This document shows positions 36,376-44,637 of a stretch of 64,000 bases of DNA, piece after piece. Position numbers and translations under genes: made by a program. The notes beneath the pieces were generated by a model that had not been told where the DNA came from, did no database searches, and was given only the letters and a program-made list of their open reading frames with translations. Each line of letters begins with the position of its first letter. The stretch's first letter is position 1. This DNA is from Fibrobacter sp. UWT2 (GTDB taxonomy: Bacteria; Fibrobacterota; Fibrobacteria; Fibrobacterales; Fibrobacteraceae), in assembly GCF_900142545.1 (NCBI RefSeq), contig NZ_FRBF01000008.1, forward strand, positions 1 to 64,000. Reading direction: 5' to 3'.

Positions 36376-36824
36376 AAGACCTCCGTCGTGTGTTATTCCT
36401 TTTTGTTTTTCCCGAATCCCTGGTTTTAAATGATATATTGTTGTTTATATGTTGATAAGTTGTTGAGCCTCTACCCCAGTTATAGATAATTTTGCGTGGC
36501 CAGGCAATAGCAAAAATGGATGTAAGGTTTAAGAAACAATTCCGTATTTTTGGGGAATTTTGCGAAATTTTGGCACATTTGTCCAAGATTGCATCTGCTA
36601 ACTTGTTGCCTGTCAACAGGTTAAGGAGGGGTGTTTGACCCTGGAAATGCCCCCGAATAGGGGGCCTTCTCTATATTCCAATTTGGAATAAAAAATAAGT
36701 TTTCAGGGGGTATTGAAATTCGCTTTTCCATTGTGGATAAATCGTGAACTAAGTTTTTTTATCCATAGTTTATCAACAGGTTTTGGGTGCTTCAGGGGTT
36801 GTCATATTTTCTAAATTTGGATTA
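36376..36824. other. 450-bp intergenic region with DnaA-box-like 9-mers
   Basis: No convincing gene. It is AT-rich and holds one exact DnaA box in reverse orientation, TGTGGATAA (36732-36740), and three one-mismatch 9-mers: TGTTGATAA (36450-36458), TTATCCATA (36759-36767) and TTATCAACA (36770-36778). Three of the four fall within 47 bp. It could be an origin, a DnaA-titrating site or a DnaA-controlled promoter. A TAAATTTG -10-like element at 36812-36819 ends 5 nt before the next ATG. Confidence 0.4.
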
Positions 36825-37763
36825 ATGCGATTCTTGAAGACGATATTTTTAGCCCTTTCTGTTTTTGCTGTTGCTTGTTTTGCAGAGAATACCCTCGCCC
36901 TTTCCGAGGGGCAAGCGGCCCTTTGGTCCAAGGCGACTTCTGCCACCATGGCGTTGCGCTATGGCGAGGCTTTTGAACTTTCTAAGCAGTTGCGTGCCGA
37001 AAACGAGGGCGCCGGTTGCGTACTCGAAAACGTGGTGCGTATCAGCGTGTATGACGACAAGGGTGATACGGCTTCGCTTATAAAGGCGGGGAAACTTCTG
37101 GAATCTTGCAAGACCGAAGGGCTGTGGGATGCGCTCCGTCGTTTTGAAATTGGCTACGTGCAGGGCGAGACGGGACATTCGGTCAAAGGCGCCATGACGA
37201 CGCGTTCTGCGGCGAAGGCTTTCGAAGATTCCAAGGAACTGGAAGCCCGCGCTTTCTTTGCCATTTACGCCTACTATATCGACAAGAGTTTTAGCTGGGT
37301 GCCCTTCAAGTCGGACAACCGCGATCTTTACTTGGCCACTCTCGACAGCGCCTCGCAGAAGTCCGAACGCTTCTGGCCTCTATTCCTGACGCCGCTCATT
37401 TGGATGCATTACGACAAGGAAGATTTTGCGACGGGCCTGAAGCTTGCCGAACGCGGGCTCAAGCGTGCTCCGAATCATCCGGTCATGTTGCAGATCAAGG
37501 CTGACATGCTTTACCGTTTGAAGCGCTATGGCGAGGCTGCCGACATTTATGAAAAGAGTGCCGCCGATTACTTGAAGCGCACGGGCAAGAGCATTCGTTA
37601 CTGGTGCTCGGTGCTGAACCTGATTCGCATTTATAGCGACAAGGGCGACAAGGCGAAAGCGGAACAGTGGCGCAAGACTTTGGACGACCCGAAGTACAAT
37701 GAACTCAAGGATTGGATGCCTGGTTCGTTGATGGACGACTTGAAAAAGCGGAAGCTTATTTAG
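36825..37763 (+). CDS. Secreted TPR-containing protein
   Basis: 312 residues from the ATG giving MRFLKTIFLALSVFAVACF. Signal peptide ending near CFAEN; the cysteine has no good lipobox. The C-terminal half has tetratricopeptide-like helices: TGLKLAERGLKRAPNHPVML and KADMLYRLKRYGEAADIYEK. It is probably a periplasmic scaffold; partner unknown. TAAATTTG precedes the ATG by 5 nt without a Shine-Dalgarno sequence. Confidence 0.65.
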   Translation: MRFLKTIFLALSVFAVACFAENTLALSEGQAALWSKATSATMALRYGEAFELSKQLRAENEGAGCVLENVVRISVYDDKGDTASLIKAGKLLESCKTEGLWDALRRFEIGYVQGETGHSVKGAMTTRSAAKAFEDSKELEARAFFAIYAYYIDKSFSWVPFKSDNRDLYLATLDSASQKSERFWPLFLTPLIWMHYDKEDFATGLKLAERGLKRAPNHPVMLQIKADMLYRLKRYGEAADIYEKSAADYLKRTGKSIRYWCSVLNLIRIYSDKGDKAKAEQWRKTLDDPKYNELKDWMPGSLMDDLKKRKLI

Positions 37764-37768
37764 TCGGT

Positions 37769-37797
37769 TTGATGGCGTCCGATAGTTTGTATATAAA
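37769..37797 (+). promoter_or_regulatory. Sigma70-type promoter before the NYN gene
   Basis: TTGATG (37769-37774), 17 nt, TATAAA (37792-37797). The predicted start near 37804 gives a leader of about 70 nt that contains the GGAGG ribosome site. Confidence 0.6.
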
Positions 37798-37875
37798 ATT
37801 TAACATCTAAAAACGGTATTCAGTACCCCAAAAAAAGCGTGTTAATAAAGAGGCACGTCTTTTGATGGAGGTATT

Positions 37876-38574
37876 ATGCCGAGACCGCTCCGTATAGGAT
37901 TTTTCCTAGATGGTTATACGCTCAAGAAGGTGAACGACTACTACCGTAATGTTCACCGGTTCCATTCCAGTCTGGATTTCAGGAGCCTTAGGCTCTGGGT
38001 GGAGATGCAGGCGATTCGTTACTTTGAGGGGGATCGTTACCGCAAACTGGAAATGGAATCCCATTACTATCATCCGTATCGCGATCCGCATGTGTATGCC
38101 CGCGATTGCGAAGGCGTGTTCAGGTTGGAGCAGACCCTTATGGAATGCGGCTACAGCGTGCATTTCAATAACCCTGCGGAAACGGGCTGTGTGGGGCCGA
38201 ACCTGTCGCTGATGGAAGATGCCTTGCTGATGGCCATGTACCGCAAGCTGGATGCGGTGGTGCTTTTAAGCACGCAGGGCGAGTATGCTCCGCTTCCGGA
38301 CAGGCTACGGCTTATGGGCGTCCCGACGCTGGTACTGGGTTGGGATTTTGTCTACCCGAAGGCGAAGTACAAGGTCCGCTGGAAAACGGATTCTTGCTTG
38401 CGGCGAACTTGTGCCCATTATGTGGCCATGGAGAAAATCGTGGACAGCGATCCCAACGGCGGCGCCCCACGCGGATTTTTCTTTCAGTGCGAACATCCTT
38501 TTGACAAAGGACGTAATCCTCGACCAAAGGTGGCGGTGGGGCGCGATCCTCAAGCGCCTCGCCGCCTAAACTAA
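37876..38574 (+). CDS. NYN-domain (LabA/DUF88) protein
   Basis: 232 residues. FFLDGYTLKKVNDYY (Asp12), and later VGPNLSLMEDALLMAMYRKL, DAVVLLSTQGEY and LPDRLRLMGVPTLVLGW follow the PIN-like NYN fold, whose conserved acidic residues bind metal for RNA cleavage. TGGAGG precedes the ATG. The C-terminal 60 residues are basic and look disordered. The target is unknown. Confidence 0.75.
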   Translation: MPRPLRIGFFLDGYTLKKVNDYYRNVHRFHSSLDFRSLRLWVEMQAIRYFEGDRYRKLEMESHYYHPYRDPHVYARDCEGVFRLEQTLMECGYSVHFNNPAETGCVGPNLSLMEDALLMAMYRKLDAVVLLSTQGEYAPLPDRLRLMGVPTLVLGWDFVYPKAKYKVRWKTDSCLRRTCAHYVAMEKIVDSDPNGGAPRGFFFQCEHPFDKGRNPRPKVAVGRDPQAPRRLN

Positions 38575-38594
38575 TGTGAAAAATTAGCGGTCTC

Positions 38595-38629
38595 CGTAAA
38601 CAACAAAGCCCCAGGCGTTAAGCTGGGGC
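38595..38629 (-). terminator. Terminator of the outer-membrane protein gene
   Basis: On the minus strand GCCCCAG-CTTAACGC-CTGGGGC followed by TTTGTTGTTT. It lies just past the stop of the minus-strand gene and between convergent genes. The flank GTAGCGAGAGCGAGCG next to it resembles the core of the AGACGAAAG repeat at 63793. Confidence 0.75.
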
Positions 38630-38650
38630 GGTAGCGAGAGCGAGCGCTCA

Positions 38651-39562
38651 TTAAAGTTTATCTTGTTGCTTCTTTTCCCAGCGGGAGAGGAAGTACCACG
38701 TAGCGCGGATACCGAGGAAGTAGGTATCGCCTACGTTGTCGGTGTGGTGCGTCTTGCTTGCGCCGTAGTTGATGGTGAACTCTTCGTGGTTCATGTCATT
38801 GTAACGGACGAAGCGGTAACCGAGATAACCGCCCAAAGCTAAGCGACCCAGTTCGATACGCAATTCCAGTTCGGCATTGACGGTGGATGCGAAAGTGCTG
38901 TAGAAACGATCGCGCAAAGTTTGGACGTTTTCGTCGTTGCCGACTTCAACGAAATCATAGTTCGAAGAAAAGTGCATGTTCATGAGGCTGAAGCCGAAAC
39001 CGACCGCTGGAATCAGGTTGATCGGTGCATTTTCGCCAAAGAGCTTCCAACCGAACATCCAGTCGGCTCCATAGGTGAACCATTCCACGTCGTAAAGCGG
39101 GAAGGTGGTGCTTTCGATGGGATTACTCGGACCGTTCGTTTTGTAACTAGAAGCTGGACGCTCGGATACTTGCGTGGGCATGAAATTGAAGTCGATCCAG
39201 GTCAGGAACTGCTTGTACTGGGCACCCACGTTGATGTGCAGACCCAGGTACCAGTCATCGAATTTTTTGTAATTGTTGGGCGCAGAACCTTTGAAGAAAT
39301 CCGTCAGCGTATCCAATTTAGTTGGATCTTCTGCGTTTTCAACGGTATATGATATTTGATGGGAGCCGTTGTAAAGTGCTACCGTGTTCACGTATCTCTG
39401 GTATTCGCTACGCATGCCGCGGTAATCGGCACCTACAGAAATGAACCCGCGGACGTGGTCCTTTTCGTAAAATCCTTCTTCTTCGTTAGCAAAAGAGCTA
39501 GTGGCGAAGGTGAGCAAGCTGAGAGCGACAATGCTCAAAAAAGAGGCTATCTTTGTTTTCAT
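38651..39562 (-). CDS. Predicted outer-membrane beta-barrel protein
   Basis: 303 residues from the ATG giving MKTKIASFLSIVALSLLTFA. Signal peptide ending SSFA. The mature part has repeated amphipathic strands (GFISVGADYRGM, WYLGLHINVGAQYKQF, INLIPAVGFGFSLMNMHF, LALGGYLGYRFVRY, YFLGIRATWYFLSRW) as in porin-like barrels. The function is unknown. It stands alone between a NYN gene and a binding-protein gene. Confidence 0.65.
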   Translation of the reverse strand: MKTKIASFLSIVALSLLTFATSSFANEEEGFYEKDHVRGFISVGADYRGMRSEYQRYVNTVALYNGSHQISYTVENAEDPTKLDTLTDFFKGSAPNNYKKFDDWYLGLHINVGAQYKQFLTWIDFNFMPTQVSERPASSYKTNGPSNPIESTTFPLYDVEWFTYGADWMFGWKLFGENAPINLIPAVGFGFSLMNMHFSSNYDFVEVGNDENVQTLRDRFYSTFASTVNAELELRIELGRLALGGYLGYRFVRYNDMNHEEFTINYGASKTHHTDNVGDTYFLGIRATWYFLSRWEKKQQDKL

Positions 39563-39679
39563 AAAAGATTCCATTGCTAGTATCCGGCATATAAAATACA
39601 TTATGTTTTGGGTTTTTGGCACAAAAAATTTCATAAGATGTTAAAAATCAACGATTTACGCACTTTTTGAGGCCTGAAA

Positions 39680-40834
39680 ATGTTGAATTTTTGTGGAAAA
39701 ATGGTCGTCAATGCCTCGTTGGGGCTTTTTTTGGCTTTTTCGGGGTTCTTGTTGGACGCCTGCAATAATAATGGCGAACCGGCCAAGAAAACGGCTGATT
39801 GCGGGGAACTGCCAGCCCTGGAATTCAGCAAGAACTTGAAAGTCGGCAAGCTTTGCGATGAGAACGTTGCCGAAATCCGCTCCATTGTGGGGCGCGATAC
39901 GCTGGTAAAGCGTTTCAAGTTGGGGAAGGCGCCTCAAAAGGTGGTAGCCCTTTCTTCGGCGCAGATCGGCTATATGCTGCGTCTTGGCCTGGAAAGCCGC
40001 ATTGTGGGCGTGGGCGATGGCAAGTACATTGCCGATAGCGCCCTGTACGCCCGGGTCGCTGCAGGCCAGGTGGCCGAAGTGGGGAGTGGTTCTACGATTT
40101 CCCTTGAAAAGCTGGTGGCACTCCAGCCGGACTTGGTAATGAGCTTTGCCACGGGCGGAGGACATGACGACTACGAACGCATCGATGCCTTGAATCTCCC
40201 GTTGATGCTTACTTCTGAATGGCAGGAAGATTCTCCGTTGGCGAAGGCGGAGTGGATTAAGTTGTACGGAATGATGTTTGGCGTTGAGGCCCTGGCAGAT
40301 TCTATTTTTGAACAAAGTAAAAGCGCCTACAACGCTACTAGAGATCCTTCGTCTTCGCTCCGCTCTGCTCAGGATGACAATAAGGTGTGTCCCCATGTGT
40401 TAGTGGGCATGAGTTACGGTGGCGTGTGGTATGCGCCGGGCGGCAACAGCTTTACCGCGCGCCTCATCAAGGATGCCGGTGGCTGCTACTTGTGGGCGGC
40501 AGATACTAGCCGGGAACTTCAGTTTACGTTGGAAGAAATCATGAAGGTGGCCGATAGTGCCGACGTGTGGGTAAATCCCGGGATGTTCGGGTCTCCGGAG
40601 GAATTGCTTGCCGCTGAACCCCGCGTCAAGTACATCAAGGCGTTCAAGGAAAAACGCGTGTGCCAGAACGATGGCCGCAAGGGCCCTGGCGGCGGCAACG
40701 ACTTTTACGAGTCCGCTGTAGCTTACCCTGCCGAAATGCTTCAAAATCTGCAGGAATGTATACAGAAGGCAACAAAAGGGGCTGATTCTGCCCGAAAGGG
40801 TTTTGATTGGTACCATAATATTTTTATCTTTTAG
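39680..40834 (+). CDS. Fe/cobalamin-type ABC binding lipoprotein with in-frame repeat insert
   Basis: 384 residues. The signal peptide ends in a lipobox-like LLDAC near residue 28. Then PQKVVALSSAQIGYMLRLGL, RIVGVGDGKYIAD, ISLEKLVALQPDLVM and YAPGGNSFTARLIKDAGG are typical of PF01497, the periplasmic binding domain for ferric siderophores, haem or cobalamin. Residues about 221-234 (TRDPSSSLRSAQDD) are encoded by a palindromic repeat and are foreign to the fold; they lie in the link before the second lobe. No permease or ATPase genes are adjacent, so it is an orphan component. Confidence 0.8.
   Translation: MLNFCGKMVVNASLGLFLAFSGFLLDACNNNGEPAKKTADCGELPALEFSKNLKVGKLCDENVAEIRSIVGRDTLVKRFKLGKAPQKVVALSSAQIGYMLRLGLESRIVGVGDGKYIADSALYARVAAGQVAEVGSGSTISLEKLVALQPDLVMSFATGGGHDDYERIDALNLPLMLTSEWQEDSPLAKAEWIKLYGMMFGVEALADSIFEQSKSAYNATRDPSSSLRSAQDDNKVCPHVLVGMSYGGVWYAPGGNSFTARLIKDAGGCYLWAADTSRELQFTLEEIMKVADSADVWVNPGMFGSPEELLAAEPRVKYIKAFKEKRVCQNDGRKGPGGGNDFYESAVAYPAEMLQNLQECIQKATKGADSARKGFDWYHNIFIF
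40341..40379. repeat. Palindromic dispersed repeat inside a coding sequence
   Basis: It starts GAGATCCTTCGTC and ends CTCAGGATGACA, 39 nt, a multiple of three, with the outer arms ATCCT/AGGAT. It shares the GAGAT...ATGACA frame with the repeat at 24921-24950. It keeps the reading frame of the binding-protein gene. Confidence 0.7.
40825..40832 (+). promoter_or_regulatory. -10-like TATCTTTT before the cNMP-binding gene
   Basis: TATCTTTT ends 5 nt before the ATG at 40838 and overlaps the upstream stop codon. It fits the leaderless pattern of the window, although the gene could also be read from the upstream transcript. Confidence 0.4.
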
Positions 40835-40837
40835 GCC

Positions 40838-41635
40838 ATGAAAACTCATACAGGTATTGGTGACTGGATTGCAGCCAACTATGAACTTGGGACTCCTTTT
40901 TTGCAACAGGTGCCCAGGGACTGTGCCGACTATTTGCTCTTGAACGCTCAGATTCGCGAATATGAACCGGGCGAAATCATTATTAATGGCGGATCTATTG
41001 GCGATTCTTTCTGCGTGCTGCAGAGCGGTCGCGCTTTTATTTGCGGTGAACTTTTGGCCGATGGCCACTACAATACGCTGGCAACGCTTGAGGCGGGTAC
41101 ATGTTTTGGTGAAATGTCCATTATCTGTAACGAGCCTACAAGCAATACGGTTGTCGCCGGTGAAGATGGCGCCACGGTGCTCCACATTCCCAGCGACGAG
41201 TTCGTGAAGTTCTTGGACAAGAACCCGAACATTATGGTGTACCTTTACAAGGTGGTGGCCGACCGCCTGCGTGCAAAGAACAAGGCCTTCGACGAATTCG
41301 AAAGGCTTTCGCTCCTTGCTTCCGCAAAGGTGCTCCCCTTTATCGATTTTGCGCAGACTATGGAAAAGAGCCGCGTTACGGGAACAGTGATGTTCGAATG
41401 TAACGGCGAAAAGGGCTTTATTGCTTTCCAGGATGGTCGTATCTGCTGTGCCAAGTGTGGCAAACTGGCAGGCCCAGACGCATTGGAAAAGATGCTCTCT
41501 TGGGGCGACGAGACGCTGTTCAAGCTGGATACCCACTTGATGCCGGATATCGTGAACATCAACCAGATGTCCGATACCACCAGCCTCATTCTGGATGCGC
41601 TCAGAAATATTGATGAAAAACAAAATGCCCATTAA
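40838..41635 (+). CDS. Cyclic-nucleotide-binding domain fused to DUF4388
   Basis: 265 residues. About 20-140 is a CAP-type cNMP-binding beta roll: IREYEPGEIIINGGSIGDSF, AGTCFGEMSIICNE. About 160-240 is a DUF4388 (PatA-like) domain: GTVMFECNGEKGFIAFQDGR, CGKLAGPDALEKMLSWGDE. There is no helix-turn-helix, so it is not a Crp-type regulator. DUF4388 proteins often act in two-component or gliding-related signalling. The nucleotide-binding arginine could not be placed. Confidence 0.78.
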   Translation: MKTHTGIGDWIAANYELGTPFLQQVPRDCADYLLLNAQIREYEPGEIIINGGSIGDSFCVLQSGRAFICGELLADGHYNTLATLEAGTCFGEMSIICNEPTSNTVVAGEDGATVLHIPSDEFVKFLDKNPNIMVYLYKVVADRLRAKNKAFDEFERLSLLASAKVLPFIDFAQTMEKSRVTGTVMFECNGEKGFIAFQDGRICCAKCGKLAGPDALEKMLSWGDETLFKLDTHLMPDIVNINQMSDTTSLILDALRNIDEKQNAH

Positions 41636-41675
41636 GGGCTAACACGTGCCCAAGACTTGGGCAAAAGGATAAAAG

Positions 41676-42701
41676 ATGAATTACGCAGACGCAGGAGTAT
41701 CCTTGGCACGTGCCGACGAAGCAATGGTCGGTGTCAAGAAATCCGTACGTACTACATTCAACCAGGGCGTTTTGGGCGACGTCGGTAACTTCGGCGGCCT
41801 CTTTACGCTGAACCACCTCGGCATGAAGGACCCGGTCCTCGTGAGCTCCGTGGATGGCGTGGGCACCAAGCTCAAGGTCGACATCGAAATGGGCACGCAC
41901 GAACTTCCGGGTCAGGATATCGTGAACCACTGCTGCGATGACATTCTGGTGCAGGGCGCACGTCCGTTGTTCTTCTTGGACTACGTGGCTACCGGCCGTT
42001 TGGAACCGGGTGTCATGGACAAGCTCGTTGCCGGTATGGCCAAGGCTTGCCGCGAAAACGACCTCGTCTTGATTGGCGGTGAAACTGCTGAAATGCCGGG
42101 CTTCTACGGTCCGGGCGACTACGATATTTCCGGTACTATCGTGGGTGTCGTGGAACGCGAAAACATCATTGACGGCAAGAAGATCAAGCCGGGTACCATT
42201 ATCCTTGGCCTGCCTTCTACCGGCCTTCACACCAACGGTTACTCTCTCGCCCGTAAGGTGTTGTTCGACGTGGCCGGCTACAAGGTCGACACCATGGTCG
42301 ACGGCATGGACAAGTCCATCGGCGAAGCTCTCGCCGTGCCGCACCGCAGCTACTACCCGAGCCTCATCGATCTTTGCAACAAGAAGATCATTCAGGGCCT
42401 CGCTCACATCACCGGTTCGGGCTACCAGGGCAACATTCCGCGTATCCTCCCGGACGATGTCGACGTGATTATCGACCGCACCACGTGGGATCCTCCGATG
42501 ATCTTCAAGCTCATCCAGCAGGCCGGCTCTGTCGAAAAGGACGAAATGTACTCTACCTTCAATATGGGTATGGGCATGCTCATCTTCATCGACCCGGCTG
42601 ACAAGGCTGAAGTTACCGCTCACCTCGAAGCCAAGGGCGAAAAGTGGGTGCAGATCGGTGAAGTCGTGAAGGGCACCAAGCAGGTGAAGTTCCGCGACTA
42701 A
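41676..42701 (+). CDS. purM: Phosphoribosylformylglycinamidine cyclo-ligase (AIR synthetase)
   Basis: 341 residues, the usual length. PurM closes the imidazole ring of AIR with ATP in step five of purine synthesis. MNYADAGVSLARADEAM, the metal/phosphate motifs SSVDGVGTKLKVD and GGETAEMPGFY, and LPSTGLHTNGYSLAR are all present. AAAGGAT precedes the ATG. No other purine gene is next to it; a strong terminator follows. Confidence 0.97.
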   Translation: MNYADAGVSLARADEAMVGVKKSVRTTFNQGVLGDVGNFGGLFTLNHLGMKDPVLVSSVDGVGTKLKVDIEMGTHELPGQDIVNHCCDDILVQGARPLFFLDYVATGRLEPGVMDKLVAGMAKACRENDLVLIGGETAEMPGFYGPGDYDISGTIVGVVERENIIDGKKIKPGTIILGLPSTGLHTNGYSLARKVLFDVAGYKVDTMVDGMDKSIGEALAVPHRSYYPSLIDLCNKKIIQGLAHITGSGYQGNIPRILPDDVDVIIDRTTWDPPMIFKLIQQAGSVEKDEMYSTFNMGMGMLIFIDPADKAEVTAHLEAKGEKWVQIGEVVKGTKQVKFRD

Positions 42702-42729
42702 TCCTCTTCTTGCAACAAGGGAGTTTAAA

Positions 42730-42758
42730 AAGGCTTGCACTAGGTGCAAGCTTTTTTT
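42730..42758 (+). terminator. Terminator after purM
   Basis: GCTTGCAC-TAG-GTGCAAGC stem followed by seven T residues, 30 nt after the stop. Confidence 0.93.
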
Positions 42759-42778
42759 GCGGTATGCGACTATGGAGG

Positions 42779-42864
42779 GCAGGTTGAAATACAACCTGCT
42801 CGGAATAGTCGGCAAAGTCCTTGGTTATTTCGCTAGATGCAATTCTTATAGGCAAGGACTTTGC
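42779..42864. promoter_or_regulatory. Two inverted repeats upstream of the EamA gene
   Basis: GCAGGTTG-AAATA-CAACCTGC (42779-42799), then a perfect 12-bp inverted repeat GCAAAGTCCTTG (42812-42823) and CAAGGACTTTGC (42853-42864), 29 nt apart. The right arm ends 5 nt before the -10-like TATCTTTG (42870-42877). They could be operator half-sites. Confidence 0.5.
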
Positions 42865-42869
42865 TTTTC

Positions 42870-42877
42870 TATCTTTG
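42870..42877 (+). promoter_or_regulatory. -10-like TATCTTTG before the EamA gene
   Basis: It ends 6 nt before the ATG at 42884, with no Shine-Dalgarno sequence. The same octamer precedes tRNA-Leu at 18992. Confidence 0.5.
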
Positions 42878-42883
42878 CGCCTG

Positions 42884-43798
42884 ATGATTCCTGCACGCAA
42901 CAGTCTCGCCTTTTGGCATTTGCTCGCCATTATTACCATCACCTTTTGGGGCACGAGTTTCGTGAGCACGAAGGTGCTCTTGAATCATGGCTTTTCGGCG
43001 GTGCAGATTTTCTCGTTGCGTTTTGCGATTACCTACTTGATTCTTTTGGCGGCAAGCCACAAGCAATTCCGCAGCAAGAACTGGAAGCATGAACTGATTC
43101 TGTTCATCAGTGGCATTACCGGATGTACGCTTTACTTTTGGACCGAGAATACGGCGCTTTCTTTTTCGCCGTCGAGTAACGTGGCGCTCATTATTTGCGC
43201 GAACCCGTTGCTTATCCTGATTTTCGGAGGAATCATTTATAAGAGCGAACGCCTCGGCAAGCGACAAATTTTAGGGTGCCTCGTCACATTCGTTGGCATG
43301 GTGCTGGTGGTGCTGAACGGCAAGTTTGTCTTGAAGCTTTCGCCCGTAGGCGATTTGCTTGCTTGCAGCGCCGGAGTCATGTGGGCGATTTATTCGCTAG
43401 TCGTGAAGCAGTTAAACGGCAAGTACAATTCGCTGTTCATTACGCGCAAGATGTTTTTCTACGGAACACTGATGTCTATTCCCGCCTTGTTCATCGAGGC
43501 GCGCGGCGATGTGTCGAAAGTGCTTGATATTCCTTGGCAGAACTTTATGGAGCCGGTAGTCGCATTTAACTTTTTGTGCCTTACGGTATTTTGCTCGCTG
43601 TTCGGATACCTTGTTTGGAACAATGTGCTGAAGCAACTCGGTACGGTTCTTGCCAGCAACTACGTTTATGTGGCGCCTTTGATTACCATGATTACGGCAG
43701 CGATTGCCCTTGGCGAGCGTATTACGCCTATCGCCATCGTGGGTGCTGCCGCCATTATTGTGGGAATGCTTTTGGCGGAATTCAAGCGCAAGACTTAA
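42884..43798 (+). CDS. EamA/DMT-superfamily transporter
   Basis: 304 residues from the ATG giving MIPARNSLAFWHLLAIITIT; earlier in-frame starts would run through the inverted repeats. Ten predicted spans in two EamA halves, with FWGTSFVSTKVLLNHGFSAV and LLACSAGVMWAIYSLVVK opening the halves. These are 10-span exporters of metabolites or amino acids; the substrate is unknown. Its stop overlaps the end of a minus-strand FISUMP pseudogene by a few bases. Confidence 0.85.
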   Translation: MIPARNSLAFWHLLAIITITFWGTSFVSTKVLLNHGFSAVQIFSLRFAITYLILLAASHKQFRSKNWKHELILFISGITGCTLYFWTENTALSFSPSSNVALIICANPLLILIFGGIIYKSERLGKRQILGCLVTFVGMVLVVLNGKFVLKLSPVGDLLACSAGVMWAIYSLVVKQLNGKYNSLFITRKMFFYGTLMSIPALFIEARGDVSKVLDIPWQNFMEPVVAFNFLCLTVFCSLFGYLVWNNVLKQLGTVLASNYVYVAPLITMITAAIALGERITPIAIVGAAAIIVGMLLAEFKRKT

Positions 43799-44367
43799 TT
43801 CTTGATGCAGCGGATAGAATAGGCGTAATAGCCCTTGCGACCCGAATCCCTATCCAAATCGTATTGGTTGGAAAGTATCCATGCGTATGTAAGCGTGTTG
43901 CTGCTTACGCCCCAGAAATAGGCCTTGGTGCCTTCGCCATCGCATTGACCGGTGCTTGCGCGGTAACCGCCTGGAACAGCGGAGAAGCTGAAAAGTTCAG
44001 GTTCTCCGCCATCCAAGTTTTACCGCCGATAACGACAGTCTTGTAGCTCTTGCCGTCACGGGAATCCGAGAGCGTGCCGTAATCTACAGCGGGGGCGGTC
44101 ACGGATGCGCTTGATTCAGGCTCGTCGCTTTCGCAAGGAGGCATGTCGATTTCGATAAGTGCAGTACCTTCGCACTTATATAAGATCTGCAAGTCATAAT
44201 CGTATATCGTGTAGCTGTTCGGGCAAGAAATTGAAGTACGCTCCATATTGCGCATAGTAATGTTTGCCATGCCTTTCGTGAAGCATTCGGCACTACTGCT
44301 GGATACGCTCATCTGTAAGCCCCAAAGCAAGTGCTGCAGAGGTGGCAGAAAGTTTCTTGAAATCCAT
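43795..44367 (-). pseudogene. Broken FISUMP-domain gene
   Basis: An ATG at 44367 after AGGAAGG starts MDFKKLSATSAALALGL, which runs to a stop after 24 codons. The family-like continuation is in another frame (SSSSAECFTKGM, then SDSRDGKSYKTVVIGGKTW and MAENLNF). From there the expected middle of the domain, about 80-100 residues including the CPxGWHLP motif, is missing. The C-terminal part (FSAVPGGYRASTG to YAYSIRCIKN) is in a third reading. So there are at least two frame breaks and one internal deletion. The intact copies at 30556 and 31222 show what was lost. Confidence 0.8.
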
Positions 44368-44381
44368 TTGTTTTCCTTCCT

Positions 44382-44621
44382 TTAAATTTCAGTAAAGCGG
44401 TCAACGACAGTGCCATCGGCAAGCGTCGCCTTGCTTTCAAAATCTTCGCGGTTGCGCACCCATAAGGTTCCTTTCGGGTGGTCGGGCGTTTCGTACTCGC
44501 TGCGGTAAACTACAAGCGGCTTGACCGATTCACAGTCAAGTGCGTCCGCCGTAACGACGGTGTAGATCATTGTTTCTTTTTTGTAGTGACGATACTTGTG
44601 ACCGGCAATAGCTTTTGACAT
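44382..44621 (-). CDS. DUF1653 family protein
   Basis: 79 residues. GHKYRHYKKETMIYTVV, SVKPLVVYRSEYE, GTLWVRNREDFE and VVDRFTEI follow the DUF1653 (PF07866) pattern of a small beta barrel found in many bacteria. The function is unknown. It is the last gene of the minus-strand operon that starts at 52239, 16 nt after the patatin stop. Confidence 0.8.
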   Translation of the reverse strand: MSKAIAGHKYRHYKKETMIYTVVTADALDCESVKPLVVYRSEYETPDHPKGTLWVRNREDFESKATLADGTVVDRFTEI

Positions 44622-44637
44622 CTGAAGTAGACAGTGG

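Noticed and set aside
36359-36616. An 85-codon minus-strand open frame in the DnaA-box gap
   Set aside because: No ribosome site, odd composition, and it would overlap the start of the small acidic gene.
41601-42815. A 404-codon minus-strand open frame across purM
   Set aside because: Opposite a textbook purM and crosses its terminator.
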